Shown: in pieces, positions 1 through 14,033 of the stretch
Layout of the letters: every line of letters starts with the position of its first letter
How positions within the stretch are numbered: the stretch's first letter is position 1
Origin: Coturnix japonica
Taxonomy: Eukaryota; Chordata; Aves; Galliformes; Phasianidae
Direction of reading: 5' to 3'
Length of the DNA stretch: 64,000 nucleotides
Assembly (NCBI RefSeq): GCF_001577835.2
Contig: NC_029528.1
Span: 1,302,001 to 1,366,000, forward strand
Program-made: the position numbers and the translations under genes
Notes under the pieces: model-generated
Told to the model about the DNA's origin: nothing
The model's database searches: none
What the model saw: only the letters and a program-made list of their open reading frames with translations

Positions 1-3000
1 GGGACTTGTTCTGCAATGAGCTGAATGCTGGGAAGGTCTTCCAGACATCTTCAGAAAGAGGAAATGAACTGGAGAGCCAAGTCCAGGCAGGTACCGCTTT
101 GTTTTCTTCACCTTTGCTGCCAAAGGACGCAGAGAGCAGCATGTGGACCGCACCATCTTCCTGTCTACTAATGCACAACATCCATCACACCCACCCCAGC
201 AAACAACAGCACCTGAGCCACAGCAAAGCCCCACGGATGCTGCCTGCGAAGCATCGCCTGAGCTGTGGGGCTGCAGCAGCTGTATGAGGACCACACTGCT
301 CCCTGCTGCTGTGCACTCATCACACAGAGCAGCTTCTGCTCCACGGGGCAAAGGTGAGAACAAGCAGCAGACAAGGGAAGAGGTTGTTTTTTTTAAACAA
401 ACCCGCAGTGAGGAGTAGGTATGTTCTTGGACCTATTTTTAAGTTACATCTTGTGACTGAGCAGCTGTCAGCTCTGTGGTAGCCTTAATTAAAGCTCTAT
501 TTATTACTGAAATGGTCCTTTTGTAGCTGTTGGTTTTAGGGAAGACACCATTAAAATTTCCACTGATTTTAAGAGGCTTGGCCCTCTCAAGGCAGCCTCC
601 CTCTGCTGGGGAGGGCTCTGCAAGCCAGCTGTGATCCCACCTGGGATGGGGAGCAGGATGCAGCTCCAGGGCTCTAAGCTGGTGCATGAACACCATACCA
701 TAGAAATACACTGCACTGCAACTTGCATTCCAATCCAAATCAAGGATTTCCTGTATTTCAGAGATGCAAGCTCAGTGTTCTGGAGAAGATTTTTGTTGCT
801 TTCCATGAACAAGAACATTTTGCACCCACACCCTGCTTGCATGAGGATGCTGCTGCAGGAAATAGCTGCACGCCTGCCCACATCTCCTACCCCCTGCCTT
901 CAAAGCACACAGAATCCCAGCATTTCACTCAGAACACACATATCTTTCCAACTCAGTGCACACTCAGAAGTGAGTTTAAGGGGTAATTATGAACAAAATG
1001 TCCAATCAGAGCTGGCACAACCCATTTCCACACTGCTGACCCCAGACAAGACATCACAGGGACTTCCAAGTCCCACCCTGTGGGCCGGGGCTGCTGTGTT
1101 TGTAAGGTGTGCTCCACTTCTGGTGGCTGTTCCTTCACCCTGATGAGGTAACGCTGGAATCTGGGGCACCTGCAGGGGTGCAGAGAGCCCAGCACAAAGG
1201 TCTGTGCACCATGGAACAAAGCCCTGCACCTCTGCAGCTACAGAACCACCTCCAGATGGTGTTGCCAACCCTCTGGGAAACCAGGAAGTACCTCCAAGGT
1301 GGAGAGCAGCGCATCTTCTGTCTGCACAAGAGGAAGCTTTGCTCACAGCACGGCCTGTGTAAAGACAGGCAGGAAGGTGCTTCAGGTGGGAACAAGGAGG
1401 AAGATACCCACCTTCCCTTGCTTGTTGCTGCTTGCAGGACACAGGTGGAAGGTGAGGGAATGGTGCAGCACCCCCCTACTGCTGCCTTGTCTGTAAGAGC
1501 TTTGCTCCAGATCTACAGAACCACAGCTCAGAGCACCGGGAGCGATTTCCACAGCCCAGTTTTGCAATGAGCACCCTGTGGTTCAGCAAACCTCAGGCAC
1601 AAGGTGCCCAGGGAACAGGAACCCAGCAAGTGAAGGCTGCAGGCAGCAGCCAGGACCTGCAGGAAAACGAACCCACTATGGTACCAAACACCCCCCAGAA
1701 AAGCATGATTTGGGATTGTGCCCCCCTGCATGTGCCCACGGGCACAACACTGCTCTAGAAAACAAACTCTGTCAGAGGAGAAAAAGAAGCAAAGGGCAGT
1801 GTTACCCTCGATAACAGCTCACTGCCTCCTGCGCCTCTGCTGAGCAAACCACTGTTTCCTGAATTGAGGTGTCAGGCATGAAATATTTCACATACTGGGG
1901 CAACCGTCACCATCTGCTGAGTGACAAACAGAATTTAAGCCTTTCCTGGTATTTGATGCATAAATCAGGGCGCGTCCTTTGTGGCTGTTTGTGATTCTGC
2001 AGCTGACAACAGCCGGTGCTCAGGGAGGGAGCAGTGGAAATGCTCACACCGCCAACATCCCCCTGGCCCAAACCACATTCCAACAGAGCATTTCCAGAGC
2101 ACACCTTGCTGCTGCCCTCTGCCTCATGCTTACTGCAAGCAGAGGTGCTCCCTGAGAGCATAAGGCCATGCTGAGGATCCAGGCTAAACAGTCTCTTCCT
2201 CCTTCCCTCCCACTCTGCATCCCACCACCACCACCTGATCTCCATCACTCACAGCCCCACGGGTCAGACAGGCCAAGAATTCATTTTCACCATTAACTTC
2301 CAGGCATTCTTCCATCATCCCACCAAGCCCACAGCCAGCAAAAGAGAGATCACCAACCTTCATACAGCTCTGCTCCATTACCCCAACACAGAGCAGATAA
2401 CCACAACTAAGGCGGCTCTTTGCTCTCCCCTCGTTAGGCACTGATTTGCCACCTGTTTCCCATCTCTGTTATCAGCAGCTGTCTCCCCCAGCATCCCTTC
2501 AGCTGAGATGAGTTCTTGTAAAGTTTTGCTGGTGCTTCAGCCAGGTGGCAGCTCCTCCTGCTCCCCCAGACTCACAGCTCTGCCAGCACAGCTCTCATGT
2601 TCTGCATGCACAGCAGAGCTTCCAGCTGGTGCCCCTCTACACGCCTTCAGCAGCAGAGCTGAGTCACCATCGGTCTCTATGCGGCTTTTCTGCCAAATTA
2701 TTTCATGTTAAAGGCTTAAATTTGCTATCTGAGGCAAGAGCAAAGCTCCCAGAACCTCTGCCCACATTTGTGTTTCATTAGTGCTTCAGTCATGCACACA
2801 AGTGGCTTTAATTTCTCAAGAATCCTCCTCAGTGGAACAATCTAGATGCAGAAAACCAAAGTAAAAGAGTCCCTCTGCTTCTATGCAGTGTGGGAAGTGC
2901 CTTGGAATGTGTGTTGTTTCTAGAACAACCACACCAGACCACTCCTCACTTGCTGATGAAGAAAACAGGAGGTGAGGATGGTGAGCAGGGCTGGAAGGAG

Positions 3001-5250
3001 GTGTGCAGCGCCTCTGAACTCAGTGGCCTTCAGACCATTGGCCTCTATATATGAAGGCATAAGGAAATAATGGGGAGCAGGAGCTCCATTTTGCCTTGTG
3101 TCAGGTGTCAGTGCTGGTCCCTGTCCTTTTTGGGCACCCCCCAGAGCTGCTCAGACCCTCCACTAACAATGAGTAGTGGCAGTCCTCAGCACCACTGTGC
3201 GGCAACAAGCAGAGCCAAACCCAAAATCTGTTTGATGGAGGGGAAGGCACGATTAAGGCCAAGAATGAGTGCAGTTCAAACAAGAACACGCAAAATTCCT
3301 TAGGTACATTTCTGAACCAGGCATCAGAAGCTCCAGGACAGCAGAGCGGTTGCAGCCCAAGCCCTGGAGCCCAGCCGTGCTCATCCCTCAGGCTGTGGCT
3401 CACTCACTTCCACCCTCAGGTAACTGCGCTGCCATTTTGGTCTGATTGCAACATCTCAGAGTGAATAAACGGCAATGAAAGCGCTCTGCAGGGCGAGCAG
3501 TGCTGTCTGAGCATGGGAGAGCCCCACGGCGTGCAAAAACGCATCAGAGCAGCTCTACTTCCTATTTCCTTTTCCGCGGGACCAAAAATAATCGCTGCAA
3601 AGGTTGCAGGGTGTGGGGCAGCAGCAGCAGGATGGCAGCAGGGTGGCGATGGTGAGAGAGGGCATTGATGTGACCATCCGAGCAGCTGATTCTGAACTGA
3701 GGAGGATTCTGGTGTTCTGCAGCTCTCAGCTCTTGCAAGGCATGAGATACACACCAGTGTTTGTTGTGCTTTTCTTTAAGATGAAGGGCTGGAGGGATTG
3801 ATGGGGTTTGATCAGAGGGAGGTGGGCACAGGGCTCCAGATGGAGGGGGACAAGGATTGTTCCCATGCTTCCCATGTTCCCAGGGCTCTGCTGGTACCGT
3901 GATGTGAGCACCTCCCTCTATCTTGTGCTGCTTGCAGGCAGAGAAAATGGAACTGTTTTGCACAAATGCCCATTCAAAACCAAAACACAATAGGAATATT
4001 GAAGGTCTGATTTTAAATAGTGAAATTAGGTCATGGTCTGAGGTTCAGAAATCCTTAGCAAGCAGACAGTGAACAGGGCCCGAAGCCAATGCAAGTCAAT
4101 GGTAGGAAATGGGAACTGAAGCAATATCTGCTGATGGGAAAAGAGAAGTGGCTGTGATGTTTCTCAGAGGGTTTCATCTCCGTGTACTTCCCTTCAAGCA
4201 CAATATTCCTTGTATCAAGTGGGAAAGAGAGCAGTCAGAGTCAGATGTCTGACTGCTGAGGGCATGGAGGGGACAAGGAAAGGCATTGTGCAGTGATTGA
4301 TTGAGGTGGCACCTCACGTGTAAGGTATCATCTTCATGAAAATAAGTGAAGGAGGAAAGCAGCCCATCTGCTGTGGTCTGTTCTGCTGGTGGATCCAACC
4401 TGCTTCCAACCCAGAGGAGAAAACACAGAAAACCAAAAGATCTGTCCCTTGTGTTGAGTTTTAGGAATACTTTTCATGCAGTGAATGTCTGTGGAGCTCT
4501 ATGGAAGCGAAACATGTGGGTGCAGCAGGCTGGCAGCGGGTGCACCCGTGTGTATCAGGGTTGGACCTCCTGGACTGCCTCCCTCTAATGACGTGTTGTG
4601 GGTTTGCTTTAGAGCAGCCAGGTTGAGTGCAGGGCAGTGTTTGTGTACCTGCCTCCTTGTATTTACACACAGACCAAGCACACAAGTACACCCCAGCACC
4701 ACAACAACCCATCTGCAGCGAGCATGCAGGCACCACCAAGGATGTACCCAGGGGAACCCTGAGCTTGGGTTAATTGCTATGTTAACTGCCAAACCAGAGC
4801 CTCCCACCTCTTCCTATGGCAGCACTGGGTGACTTACATTGCCCCACATTGTGCACTGAGGCTGCTCTGTAGCACCTCCTCATGTGTACACTCACCCATT
4901 TGTGCCCCATCTCACCTTGTGGCAATGAATTTAATGTGGGTGAAGCCAAACCTCACTGGTTAAGGAGGAAAAACCTATTTCTAACCCCAGACCCAGGGTT
5001 AGTGCCCACTCCCACCTCAGTGAACACAGCAGCAGTGGGGCAGCTGGGAGCTGCATCTCCATCCCAAACCCCTCCTCAGGATGGAGCCTTCAGCCTCAGA
5101 GCTGCAGTTCAGTTCATTGCCTGCCATCACTCATACAGAAACAGCTCCTGCAAGGCTCAGGGCGAGGGCCGACCTGGTGCTCACCCCCGAGCAGCCTGGG
5201 AAACGCCGACCACAAACACGCACTGAATGCATCCAAAGCCACAAAGCTGC
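1..5250. other. intergenic sequence, no gene recognised
   Basis: Moderately GC-rich sequence with many short chance open frames on both strands. None has a recognisable domain, and none is joined by convincing splice sites. By synteny with human 5q31 this should be the interval between SLC22A5 and IRF1, where mammals have the IRF1 antisense lncRNA and interferon-responsive enhancers. I see no IRF1 exon; that gene would lie beyond the left edge. Confidence 0.5.
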
Positions 5251-5252
5251 TG

Positions 5253-5308
5253 CTTTCTTTTTTCTTTTCTTTTTTTTTTTTTTTTTTCCTTCTTCTTTTT
5301 CTTTTTTA
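5253..5308 (+). repeat. polypyrimidine (T-rich) tract
   Basis: About 56 bases of almost pure T with scattered C, including an uninterrupted T run of about 17. It is low-complexity sequence. No retroposon body is recognisable next to it. Confidence 0.85.
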
Positions 5309-6555
5309 GCTCACGAGCTGTGACACTTTTTATAAAGGTCCTTGTAATGTTACAGAGAAGAAGAACCGAAAATTCCTGAGATGCATTTTCTGCAGTGTGA
5401 AATATTATCTCCTCCAGGTTTATCTCTCGAAAGCTGCCCTTTGCTGTGCTCTGGTTTGATGTTCAGCTTGAAGGATAATGGCAAACATGAACAAATCTGC
5501 TGTATGTACAGGGGAGAAAAGGCTCCTGCCAAGGACACCTCTCCAAAGACCTTTTATTTTAACCCAAACCTCATTTTTTCTTTAAAGTTTTTAACACTTT
5601 GAATTGAACTTTCAGTACAGCAGCAGATGTTACTTAACAAACCCCTCTTAAATATTCTCTGTTCTGCAGCAAACTCTATTTTGAGATGACAAATCTGACT
5701 TTATAAGAAGCTGGGCAGCTAAATGAGGACCCAGTGCCTTGCTGGGGTGAGCCTGGACTTTCAAGCCCCAGCACCTGCTCTTGTTCCTAGATGTGTCCAG
5801 TTCCTGATGTCCTCATTCCCCCAGCGAGCAGCAGAGAAACACAGCCAGGTTCATCCAGCATGGGTTGGGTGGACGAAACTCTCGCTGAAGGCTCGTGCTT
5901 GGCACATTTTGGGGGCTGAAATCTGAAATCCAGCTCAGGTTGCCCAAGGTCCCATCCAACCTTTCCTGCTTTTGTTGTGATGATCCAGGCTCAGGAGGAG
6001 ACCCATAGCTGGCAACATCCCCTGTACCCTCACATCTCATCCAGGTGTGGAGCAATCCAGCAGTCTGCAGTCATCAGCCACCTCCAAGGCCACTGTCCCT
6101 GTGGGTCCTTTGGTCATCGTGGATGTGGAGCTGCCATGGGACCCCAAAATCAACCGCCACATCCCTGTAATGAGGGGGTGACCCGGTAGGACCTCACCCT
6201 GTGCATCTCCTGGGTATGACCACGTGCTGTAAGGGAAGGGACAATGTTAATACATTGTGTGTTTTTCTAGTTCAACTTTTAAAGGAAAAAAAGAGAGAGG
6301 AAGGTAAAAATCATATCAGGATAAAAGGAGACAGCAATGGGGCTGCAGAGAACAGCCCTTGAGTGATGCAAAACACCCTAGAGCACATCAGCAAGCAAGA
6401 ACTACGAGACAGAATCATACTGGCAAAATGAAGGCGTAGCTTATCTTAGAATCATTAAAGCTGGTCTGTTGGACCTCCACTTATGTAACACGGCTAATAT
6501 TAACCAGCTGAGTCACCAAAATCATGTCAAAATTTCCTGCGGATATTTCATTAGC

Positions 6556-6582
6556 TATATATATATATATATTTTTTTTTTT
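6556..6582 (+). repeat. (TA)n microsatellite followed by poly-T
   Basis: A run of TA dinucleotides passes directly into about ten T residues. Simple repeat. Confidence 0.85.
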
Positions 6583-7032
6583 CCTAGTTCATGCAGATAT
6601 CCCTGAGCCTCTCTGAAAGCAGCTGGTAAGCATGGGCTGCAAGCCAGCCCCACACTGAGCTGTGCTTTGGGATGAGCCCTGCGCTGCTCCAGCTCTCAGT
6701 CGCACCGCTGTGCTCTGCTGCTTGGGGCCACTCCCCATCGCTTCCTCCAAACCGATCCTTCTCAGTGCTAAGCTCAACATTTTTGCTCTTCTTAGGTCAG
6801 CCAAAAGGCACTACTGCTCCTGGCATGGCGCCTATCAGCCCGGCCCAGCTAAGCTGTGGGGCAGGGAGGGGTGGGAAGGGCTGCACCGCTCTCCAGTGCC
6901 ATCCCAAACCCAGAGCAGCTCCAACTCCCCTCCCAGCTAAAGGAGCACCATAGCAGAACTGTTATGGGTAATACTTTGCCAGAGAGGCCTAACCCACATC
7001 TGGGCCTCCTGCACCTCTAGCTGAGCAGATCC

Positions 7033-7116
7033 CTGTGGATCAGCAATGGGACAGTGGTTGGTGGGCACAGAGACCTCCACCATGGTGCTGGGCATGGGGA
7101 TCTCAGAGTGATTCTA
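7033..7116 (+). repeat. CR1 LINE 3' tail, degraded
   Basis: Contains the 'gtggttggtgggc' type segment and ends in 'gtgattctatga', which resembles the 3' end of chicken-type CR1 in sense orientation. It is strongly diverged, so the call is tentative. Confidence 0.45.
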
Positions 7117-8031
7117 TGACAGACAGCCCCAAAACCAACACACTCACGAGAGTCACTGAGTAGTGGTAATCAAAGCAAACACACCCCCACCAACGCTTTA
7201 TGACACTGCAGAACAGCATGAACTCAGCCAGGCAGCCTGGGTTACCTATGGGTTCCTATACCATATGGTTACCTATGGGTGCTCTTCATAATGCAGAGGT
7301 GCTGCAGCAGCTCCCTGTACAGGAACAGTATTTTTGCTTTGCCATTTTGCTCAAGACAAAGCAGATGGGCGCATGCTTGCACCTTGGCTTCAATCGTTCA
7401 CCTTCGCCCCAGCCCCCTCAGCCTGTTTCCTCCCAGCACTGCATGCCCTCATTTACGGGAAGCAATCTGCTCTCCACTGCAGCAGTGCAAGGTCCGTGCA
7501 GGGATGGCACTTGACTGCAGGAGCTGTGAGCATGGCTTGCTGCGGCACAGCCTGCTCTGCAGAACAGCAGTGCCAAGAGGGAAGCAGACACACTCCCAAA
7601 TACCTCTCCAGGGCAAAGCTGCCTGCACTACAAGTCCTGGCAAACAGAAAGAACTACTGTAAGCTGCAGCCCCTCCTGCCCAGGGTAGCACTGTGCCAGG
7701 CCCAGGCTAAACCCAGCAGCACTGAGCGCTCCTGGCTCCTGCAGCACAGTGCACGCAGCAGGAATAAGGATCTAAAGCCAAGAGAGTTCCCACATCCCAG
7801 CTGTCTGCAGCTTAGTGCTCTCTGCAGCTCTCCAAAAGCTGGCTGTGGCAGTGGGGGTTGGACTCTTCTCCCAGGGAACAGAGATAAGAGGAGAGGGGTT
7901 GGCCTCAAATTGGGCCACGGGAGGGTTGGGTGGGGGGGGGGGTGTTGAATGATTTACTCTCCAGAGAGCAGTCAAACATGGGCACGGGCTGTCCATGGAG
8001 TGGGGGAGGCGTCATCTCTGGGGGCATTCCA

Positions 8032-8115
8032 GAGCTGTGGGGATGTGGCACTGGGCATGGTGGGGTGGGCCGGGGGTCTGAGGGGTCTTTTCCAGCTACA
8101 GTGATTCTCTGAAAC
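8032..8115 (+). repeat. CR1 LINE 3' tail
   Basis: Sense-strand CR1 3' end. A 'gatgtggcactgggcatggt' segment is followed by 'aggggtcttttccagctaca' and a terminal 'gtgattctctga'. Only the last roughly 85 bases of the element remain, the usual 5'-truncated form of CR1. Confidence 0.7.
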
Positions 8116-11100
8116 AAAACAATAGGTATCTATCCAGGAGATCCATTTTACCCCCACATTTCCATGCAAAATAAAGAAGAGTCAAGGAGGTCCGATGAAT
8201 GCAACAGACCAACTACCCCCCAGGCCCCCCCACAGGCTGCTTTGTGTGCCTGGAGATGTGTGTACATTTGGTTCTAAACAGAGTGCAGGCCAGATAAATG
8301 ACTGGGGAAGGACGTACTTCAACAAATGGATGCTGTATTCTTTTTAACCGTCTGGGTCAGATTTATGTCTGTCGGCCAGAGGACAGTGCTCTCTGAAGCC
8401 AAACAAAAGCAGAGCCAATGGCGCACTCCTGGCAGCCAAGGTCACAGTGCTGGGACAGCGAGTTGCTGGGGCACGTTGCAGCAGGGAGATGTGCAGCAGG
8501 ACGTGAGCAGCTCCCCTCTGAGCAAGGAAACCAAGTGGGCACCCATAGAGCTTGTTGGTGACAGAAAGAAGACAACCTGTTGCAACTCCTACATTTGCAC
8601 TGCCTCCTGTGCAATGGCCTCTCACACATACAGCACTTGGTAGCCAGCAGCATTCCTCCTGCACTCCCACCATTAAAACACTGTGGAGTCAGTGGGGCTA
8701 TGAGTTATCCCTACTGATCCTCTGCTCCGGCTGTGCTTTCACCGCACAGAGGATAAGCAGGAAAAAAGCTGCAGGGCATCCCACACAGCTTTTCTTCCCA
8801 CACAGCTGGGGGGCATCACACAGCTGAGAAGTAACACTGCAAGGAAATATCCCATCAGCTCTATGAAAATGGGCGGAGTTTGGTTTTCAGGCCCACCTGC
8901 AGCCCTTGTGGTGACCCAGGGCGGCTTCATGGTCTGGTGCTGCAAGAGGAGGGTGTCATGCTCATGTGCTGCACACCGGCACTGCACAACATGGGCCACT
9001 TCTATCTGCACCGTGTATGTGATGTAAACCAAAGCTCTTTAAGAGACTGACAAGGCTCTGTGTGCAGAGGGACCTCCCACAGCCACTCGTTATCGCAGCC
9101 TCATCACACACCGTGCATCATTAACCACTGTGCTCCTTCAGAGGAAGATGCTGCGACTGCTGCACGTGAAGTGTCAGCTATTTTATACAGCGTTGTTTAT
9201 CTCAGAAGAAAAGCTGTGCAGCCTGGGACAGTCACTGCCATGTTTATCGACCTCCTCAAGGCTTTTGGCTCTGCTTTGTGTTTAGAGAAATGAGGAAAAC
9301 CCCTCAGGATGCAGAAACGTGCATTGCAGCGGCACTGCCTGTGACTCATGCCTCCCCTTCTTGCTTCTCGTGGGTCTGAACTCCAAGGGTCAGATGGATA
9401 AGGCAATCCTTCTCCTTATCTAATCTCTTCCCTACTGCATTATCTCAACACAACGGTTTGCTTCTTTGCAGTGGGCCAGCTGTATGGCAACAACAGCCCT
9501 GCATGGCACCAACACAGCTGCATGGCAACAATAGGGTTAAACCAAGGCTGTCTGCACCGGGGAAGGATCATACAGGAGAACTTTGATCCATGGAAATAAG
9601 GTACATGAAACCAAAGTTGTCCACCTGTGTTTCTTTGCATAGTTTGCAGTTATGGAATCAGCTGTGGAGTTGTCCCTATGTTCACCCTCCTCCCCATCAG
9701 CAGCTGCACAGAACGGCATCCAGGCAGGTGTGAGTCACCCCAGAGGAGGAGAATCATCACACCCTGCCAATGAAAGGAGTTAAACCAAAACATTACGTTC
9801 TGATAGAAACATGCATGCGACAAGTAAATGCTCCTGCGCATGCACCAAGAGCAGGCAGCTAATTGCAAAGCACGAGAAGCAGTTATTACTGTGCTGCACG
9901 CCTGGCAGGGCTGGGCAGTGAACCTGCAGCAGGGCCGCTCCAAAGGCCGTGTCCTCATCACACAGAGCACTGCACAGTGCAGCAGTCCCCGTGCAAGCTC
10001 ACACTGCCGGCAGCATCAATGGGCACAGTGCGACCTCCCTCAGCACAGCCACAAGCCGTTGGCTTTATTGCCCTCTGGAGATCATTAACTCCATACCCAG
10101 AATTTCCAGGCGTGCAGACAGGAGCTGAGCAGAAACAGAGGGAAAAGCACAGATTCAGAGTCGCTACCACTTGGGACCTCCCCATCTGCACACACTGCCA
10201 GCAGACCAGGCAGAGACTGGAGCCAACAGCCCAACACTGGTGGCATCCTGGTGGGATGGGACTTCTCATTCAGACTGCACTGATTTATGAGAATCGTACA
10301 GAAGAACCTTTTCCCGTAGAGGGGTGGCAGAACTGGTTCTGCAGACACTCCTCATACTCACTTGCTGACGGAAAGGAAGATATTTATAGCAAGAGAGTTC
10401 AGCTTAAGTCGCAGGTTGATTACTTGCACACCAGCTGAAGACCATTTTCATTGTGTAAGCAGCACACAACCTCATTAAGTTGGGTTCCCATTAATTGCCT
10501 CACCTGCAGAGCCACCGCCTCCTTCTGCAGTGCCAGCAGCTGCAGGGTGGTTCTGCATCACTGATGGCAAATGAGTGGCCCCAGGTGAGAAGGAGCCCAC
10601 CACTCCCTGCAGGCTTCCATGGCAGAGCCGATGCTGAGAGCATTAAGGAGAACAGACATACAACCTTCCCATGCTGAGTCTGGCAGGATGGGGCTGTGCT
10701 TGGCAGGCATCCCCAGCTGCTGGGGAGCGATAAGCACAGCTGCCATGGCAGCTCCTTCCCCACAGCAGCTCTGGATGAGACAGGAAGGGTGGGACAGTGT
10801 GAGCCCAGGGCATGTGACAAACAGGAGGCTGAGGCTGCGGTGATGCTGAAGAAGCACTGAAGGAAACGAAGCCCCGTAGAGCACCCTGGCACAGCAATGG
10901 GTGGCACAGAACCCAAAACAGTTGTGGTTCTCATGTTTTTCTGTCTCTCTCCAGCAATTCTGCAGCCCATGCAGAAGCTCTGTGCAGTTCACCATAGAGA
11001 TGAATTCATTCTCGAGCCCCATGAATGCAGCTGTTTCTGTGCAGGAACACCAGGAAATGTGGCACAGCCTGAGGCTGCTGTTGGGGCTGAGTTTGGCTTT

Positions 11101-11579
11101 CAGAACAAGGAATGAGTAGAAACAGAATGGAGCTGTGCAGGGCTTCCTGCACAGGGATGACAGAGGGAGGTTTGGGCCCCAGGGGAAGGCAGACACCACA
11201 GGCACAAGGCTGGCAGCAGCTCATTGCCCTGCGCCTGCCAAACAGCACAGCCACTGTGTGCAGCAGCTGCTGGGATTGACGGGGGCAGAGGAAGGTTCTG
11301 TCGAGAAGCACCGACAGCCACAAACTGCAAAGGAGGCGAGAAGAGAAAAAGGAGCCCAGCAGGGAACCGTGCACCCTACAGGTGATCAAAGCACAGCTCT
11401 GCCCATGGCTGTGCTCTGAGGATGCCTTCAGCTGTCGGAGCATCCTCCATCCTGCTGCCCCGAGTCTCAGCCGTCAGTCTCTACACCACAGACAACACAC
11501 ACTGCCCGATAACAACACAGCTGCAGCTCTCCTGCCTCTGCACGGGCAGTTTCCACCTGCAAAGAGCTCGGAGTAGGGC

Positions 11580-11950
11580 AAGACGAGATCTGTGCGTGCC
11601 CCGACACTGCTTCGCTTGCGGGGAGGCCCCTTTCCACCCGGGGAAGGAGAGCAGCAACAGCCCCTGAGCATCGCAGCGCTGATGAACCCGGCCCACAGCG
11701 GCCCTGCTCCGCGCTGGGTACCACCGCCCTCTGCAGTCCCCAGGGGAAGGCGCAGCTCTTCCGCCTCTCGTCAGCCCCCGCCTCCATCCCAGCGGGCTGC
11801 TCCGGGCTCCCTTTGATGTCAGTGGAGGCTGAGCCTATTTTGCAGCCCATCCCTCCGGCCCCGTGCGCAGAGCGGGGCGATGCTCCGGGTACCGGGAGCT
11901 GATGCGGCAGCAGCACCGCGGCCCGGACGTGCCAGTTGTGCTGCTGAGCA
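11580..11950. other. CpG-rich patch
   Basis: CpG density is clearly above the flanks, for example around 11690-11720 and 11870-11935. No convincing splice donor or coding frame is attached. It could be a weak promoter, an enhancer or just a GC-rich stretch. Confidence 0.35.
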
Positions 11951-13737
11951 AATTAACGTTGCTGCTTGAAAAGCTTTTATTAGTAAAGCAAGCAGTGCAC
12001 ATAGAATTACATAATTTCCCGTTTGATGCTATAAGCAGAAACAGAGTTTTGCTTCAGGTTTGTGTTATCACAAATGCTGAAGCAGTTGCTCTGTAGCATT
12101 AATCACAAGAGCAGAACTGTCTGCGGCTTTGCAAAGCACAGAGCAGGAGATGAGCCAAGGGCTCTGGCAGCCAGAGGTGCTTCTGACTCAGCTCAGAGGG
12201 TGAGGGAGCCTCAATGCTGCATCCCCAGCCCTGCCAGGCACTGGGCGAGCTCTGACGACACCGAAAATCAGTTATGAGGGCCATAAAGGCTCGATCCAAG
12301 AGGAGAGCAGATCTCGGGGAGAGCTGGAGCTGAGAGCTCATATATCCATGGCTTGGCTGCCACCTGCTCTTGGCACCATGTGATTTCCAGAGCCTGACAA
12401 GCTGAGCTAAACGCATCCAACTTTCAGTTTTGAGAAAGCTGCTGCAGTTTTCCCAGAGGTGAATTTGCAGCCTTATCTCCAGAGCTTCAGTGGGGTCAAG
12501 GAGCAGCGCTTTGATGCAGGGCCATGAGAGCTCAGCTGCAAACCCACACAGTGAGGCCGACAGCTCAGCTCTGAGCACCAAAACCCCCAATGTCATACAG
12601 ATGCAAGACACCACAAACAAGTCTCTACTGCACCTTATTGTCTTCCCTGCATGAGGTGAGCAGCACACTCTGCTGTTTCGCCTCTCAGCCCCACAGCCAG
12701 CATTCCCCAAGTGCTCTGAAGACAGGATGGATCACTCCATCAGCTCATCTATGGTATTCATCAACAGAACACTCATAGTGCAACTCCAGAGCTTGCTTCA
12801 CAGCCTTGTTTCTTGAGCTGAGGGCAAAGAGTTGAGAAAATCCCACTGCCTTGTTTGTGCCCAACCTCATTTTCAGATGGTGTCAACAAGCTCTTTGTCC
12901 AAACCTCAACTCTCTGCAAGCTCTGCTCTGTGCATCCTGTGCATCTGAAGAGCAACTCTGGGAGCACTGATGGCATTGAGCCATCATTGAGCATCAGCCA
13001 TCCCTGTCCTATTGTCTGGGTCCCCTGACTGCGTCCTGTGCAATGGCTGTTTGCTGAATGGGGCTTTTCCTCCCCATAAGGAGAGCTGGCAGAGGCACAG
13101 CTGGATTTCAGCTGCCGAGGGCAAAGGTGCAGAGTGGGGCTTTCAACTCTGGCACTTCTGGGAAACCCTGATGCCATGGGTTCATCTGAGTTCTCCCATT
13201 GGCACCTCTGTCTCCCCAACACCCAGGGGTGCATTGGCCCCTGAGATTTCAGCTCACCTCTGGATTTAAGGAGAAGACCACAGAAAGAGAAGGAACTCAT
13301 GGCCACCAGTCTTAAAACATTTGTGCTGAGCTCCTGGTCTGGCCTCAGCCTGCCCCATCTCCTCAGCACAGCCCTCCCTGCTCACACTGCTCCGCTGCTC
13401 TCTTCTAACAAAGCCCATTTTCTCCTTTTTTCCAGCCTCCGGCTCTGCCACCACCAGCCACTATTCACACTTGATGTGATGTAGAACGAAGGGAAAATAC
13501 AGTTTTGGTTAATTACAATCTGCATCAATCAGTTTATATCCAGAGACTTCACAGAATCTGGCTTCCCAAATGCTGATCCCTTTCTGGGAGAGCCGTGCTG
13601 TGCCGGGGAAGGGGCTGTCTGTGAGGCACCGGTTCCCTTCTGCCTCTCTTTGCTGTATCAGAAAGTAGCTATGAGAGCAATAGCCAGGCGGAGGCAAGCA
13701 GCAGGGATTGGAGAAAACAGCTCAGATAACTGAAGCT

Positions 13738-13779
13738 GGAAGAAGGGGAAAGGAAAAAAAGGGGGAAAAGGAAAAGGAG
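13738..13779 (+). repeat. polypurine tract rich in GGAA
   Basis: About 42 bases made only of A and G, with repeated GGAA and GGGGAAA cores, roughly 70-100 bases left of the CpG island. It may be simple sequence or a cluster of ETS/PU.1-like sites. Confidence 0.6.
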
Positions 13780-14033
13780 TCCTTCGGTGCAGTTATGCGG
13801 GGTACACGAGTGCGGGTGGGATAGACCCGATCCCAAAGAAGCCGTTATTTCCCTTCAGACCCGCACCTGCCCACGGCGGTCAGCGCTGCAGCAGCGCCCG
13901 GACAGACCGCAGACCACACCGGGGCACCCCGCGGCCGTCCCGGTACCGGGGCTCGGTCAGAACCCCTCCACGCATCCCCGGCCGGGGCAGCCCCCGTCCC
14001 GCTCCCCCATTCCCATCCCCATCCCCCGCTTAC

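Larger units (their letters stand above)
5309..13730. other. intergenic sequence, no gene recognised
   Basis: Continuation of the gene-poor interval. Minus-strand open frames of 215 codons (10558-11205) and 203 codons (12099-12710) have the serine, cysteine and proline bias of chance frames in GC-rich DNA and show no domain. The stretch holds two CR1 tails, an AT microsatellite and a CpG-rich patch, listed separately. Confidence 0.5.

Noticed and set aside
6448-6540. Possible CR1 tail ('agaatcattaaagctgg')
   Set aside because: Only one short CR1-like string; the rest does not follow the element. A similar single string at 17184-17215 was also left out.
10558-12710. Two minus-strand frames of 215 and 203 codons in the left interval
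   Set aside because: No domain, no splice support, and Ser/Cys/Pro-biased composition typical of chance frames in GC-rich DNA.
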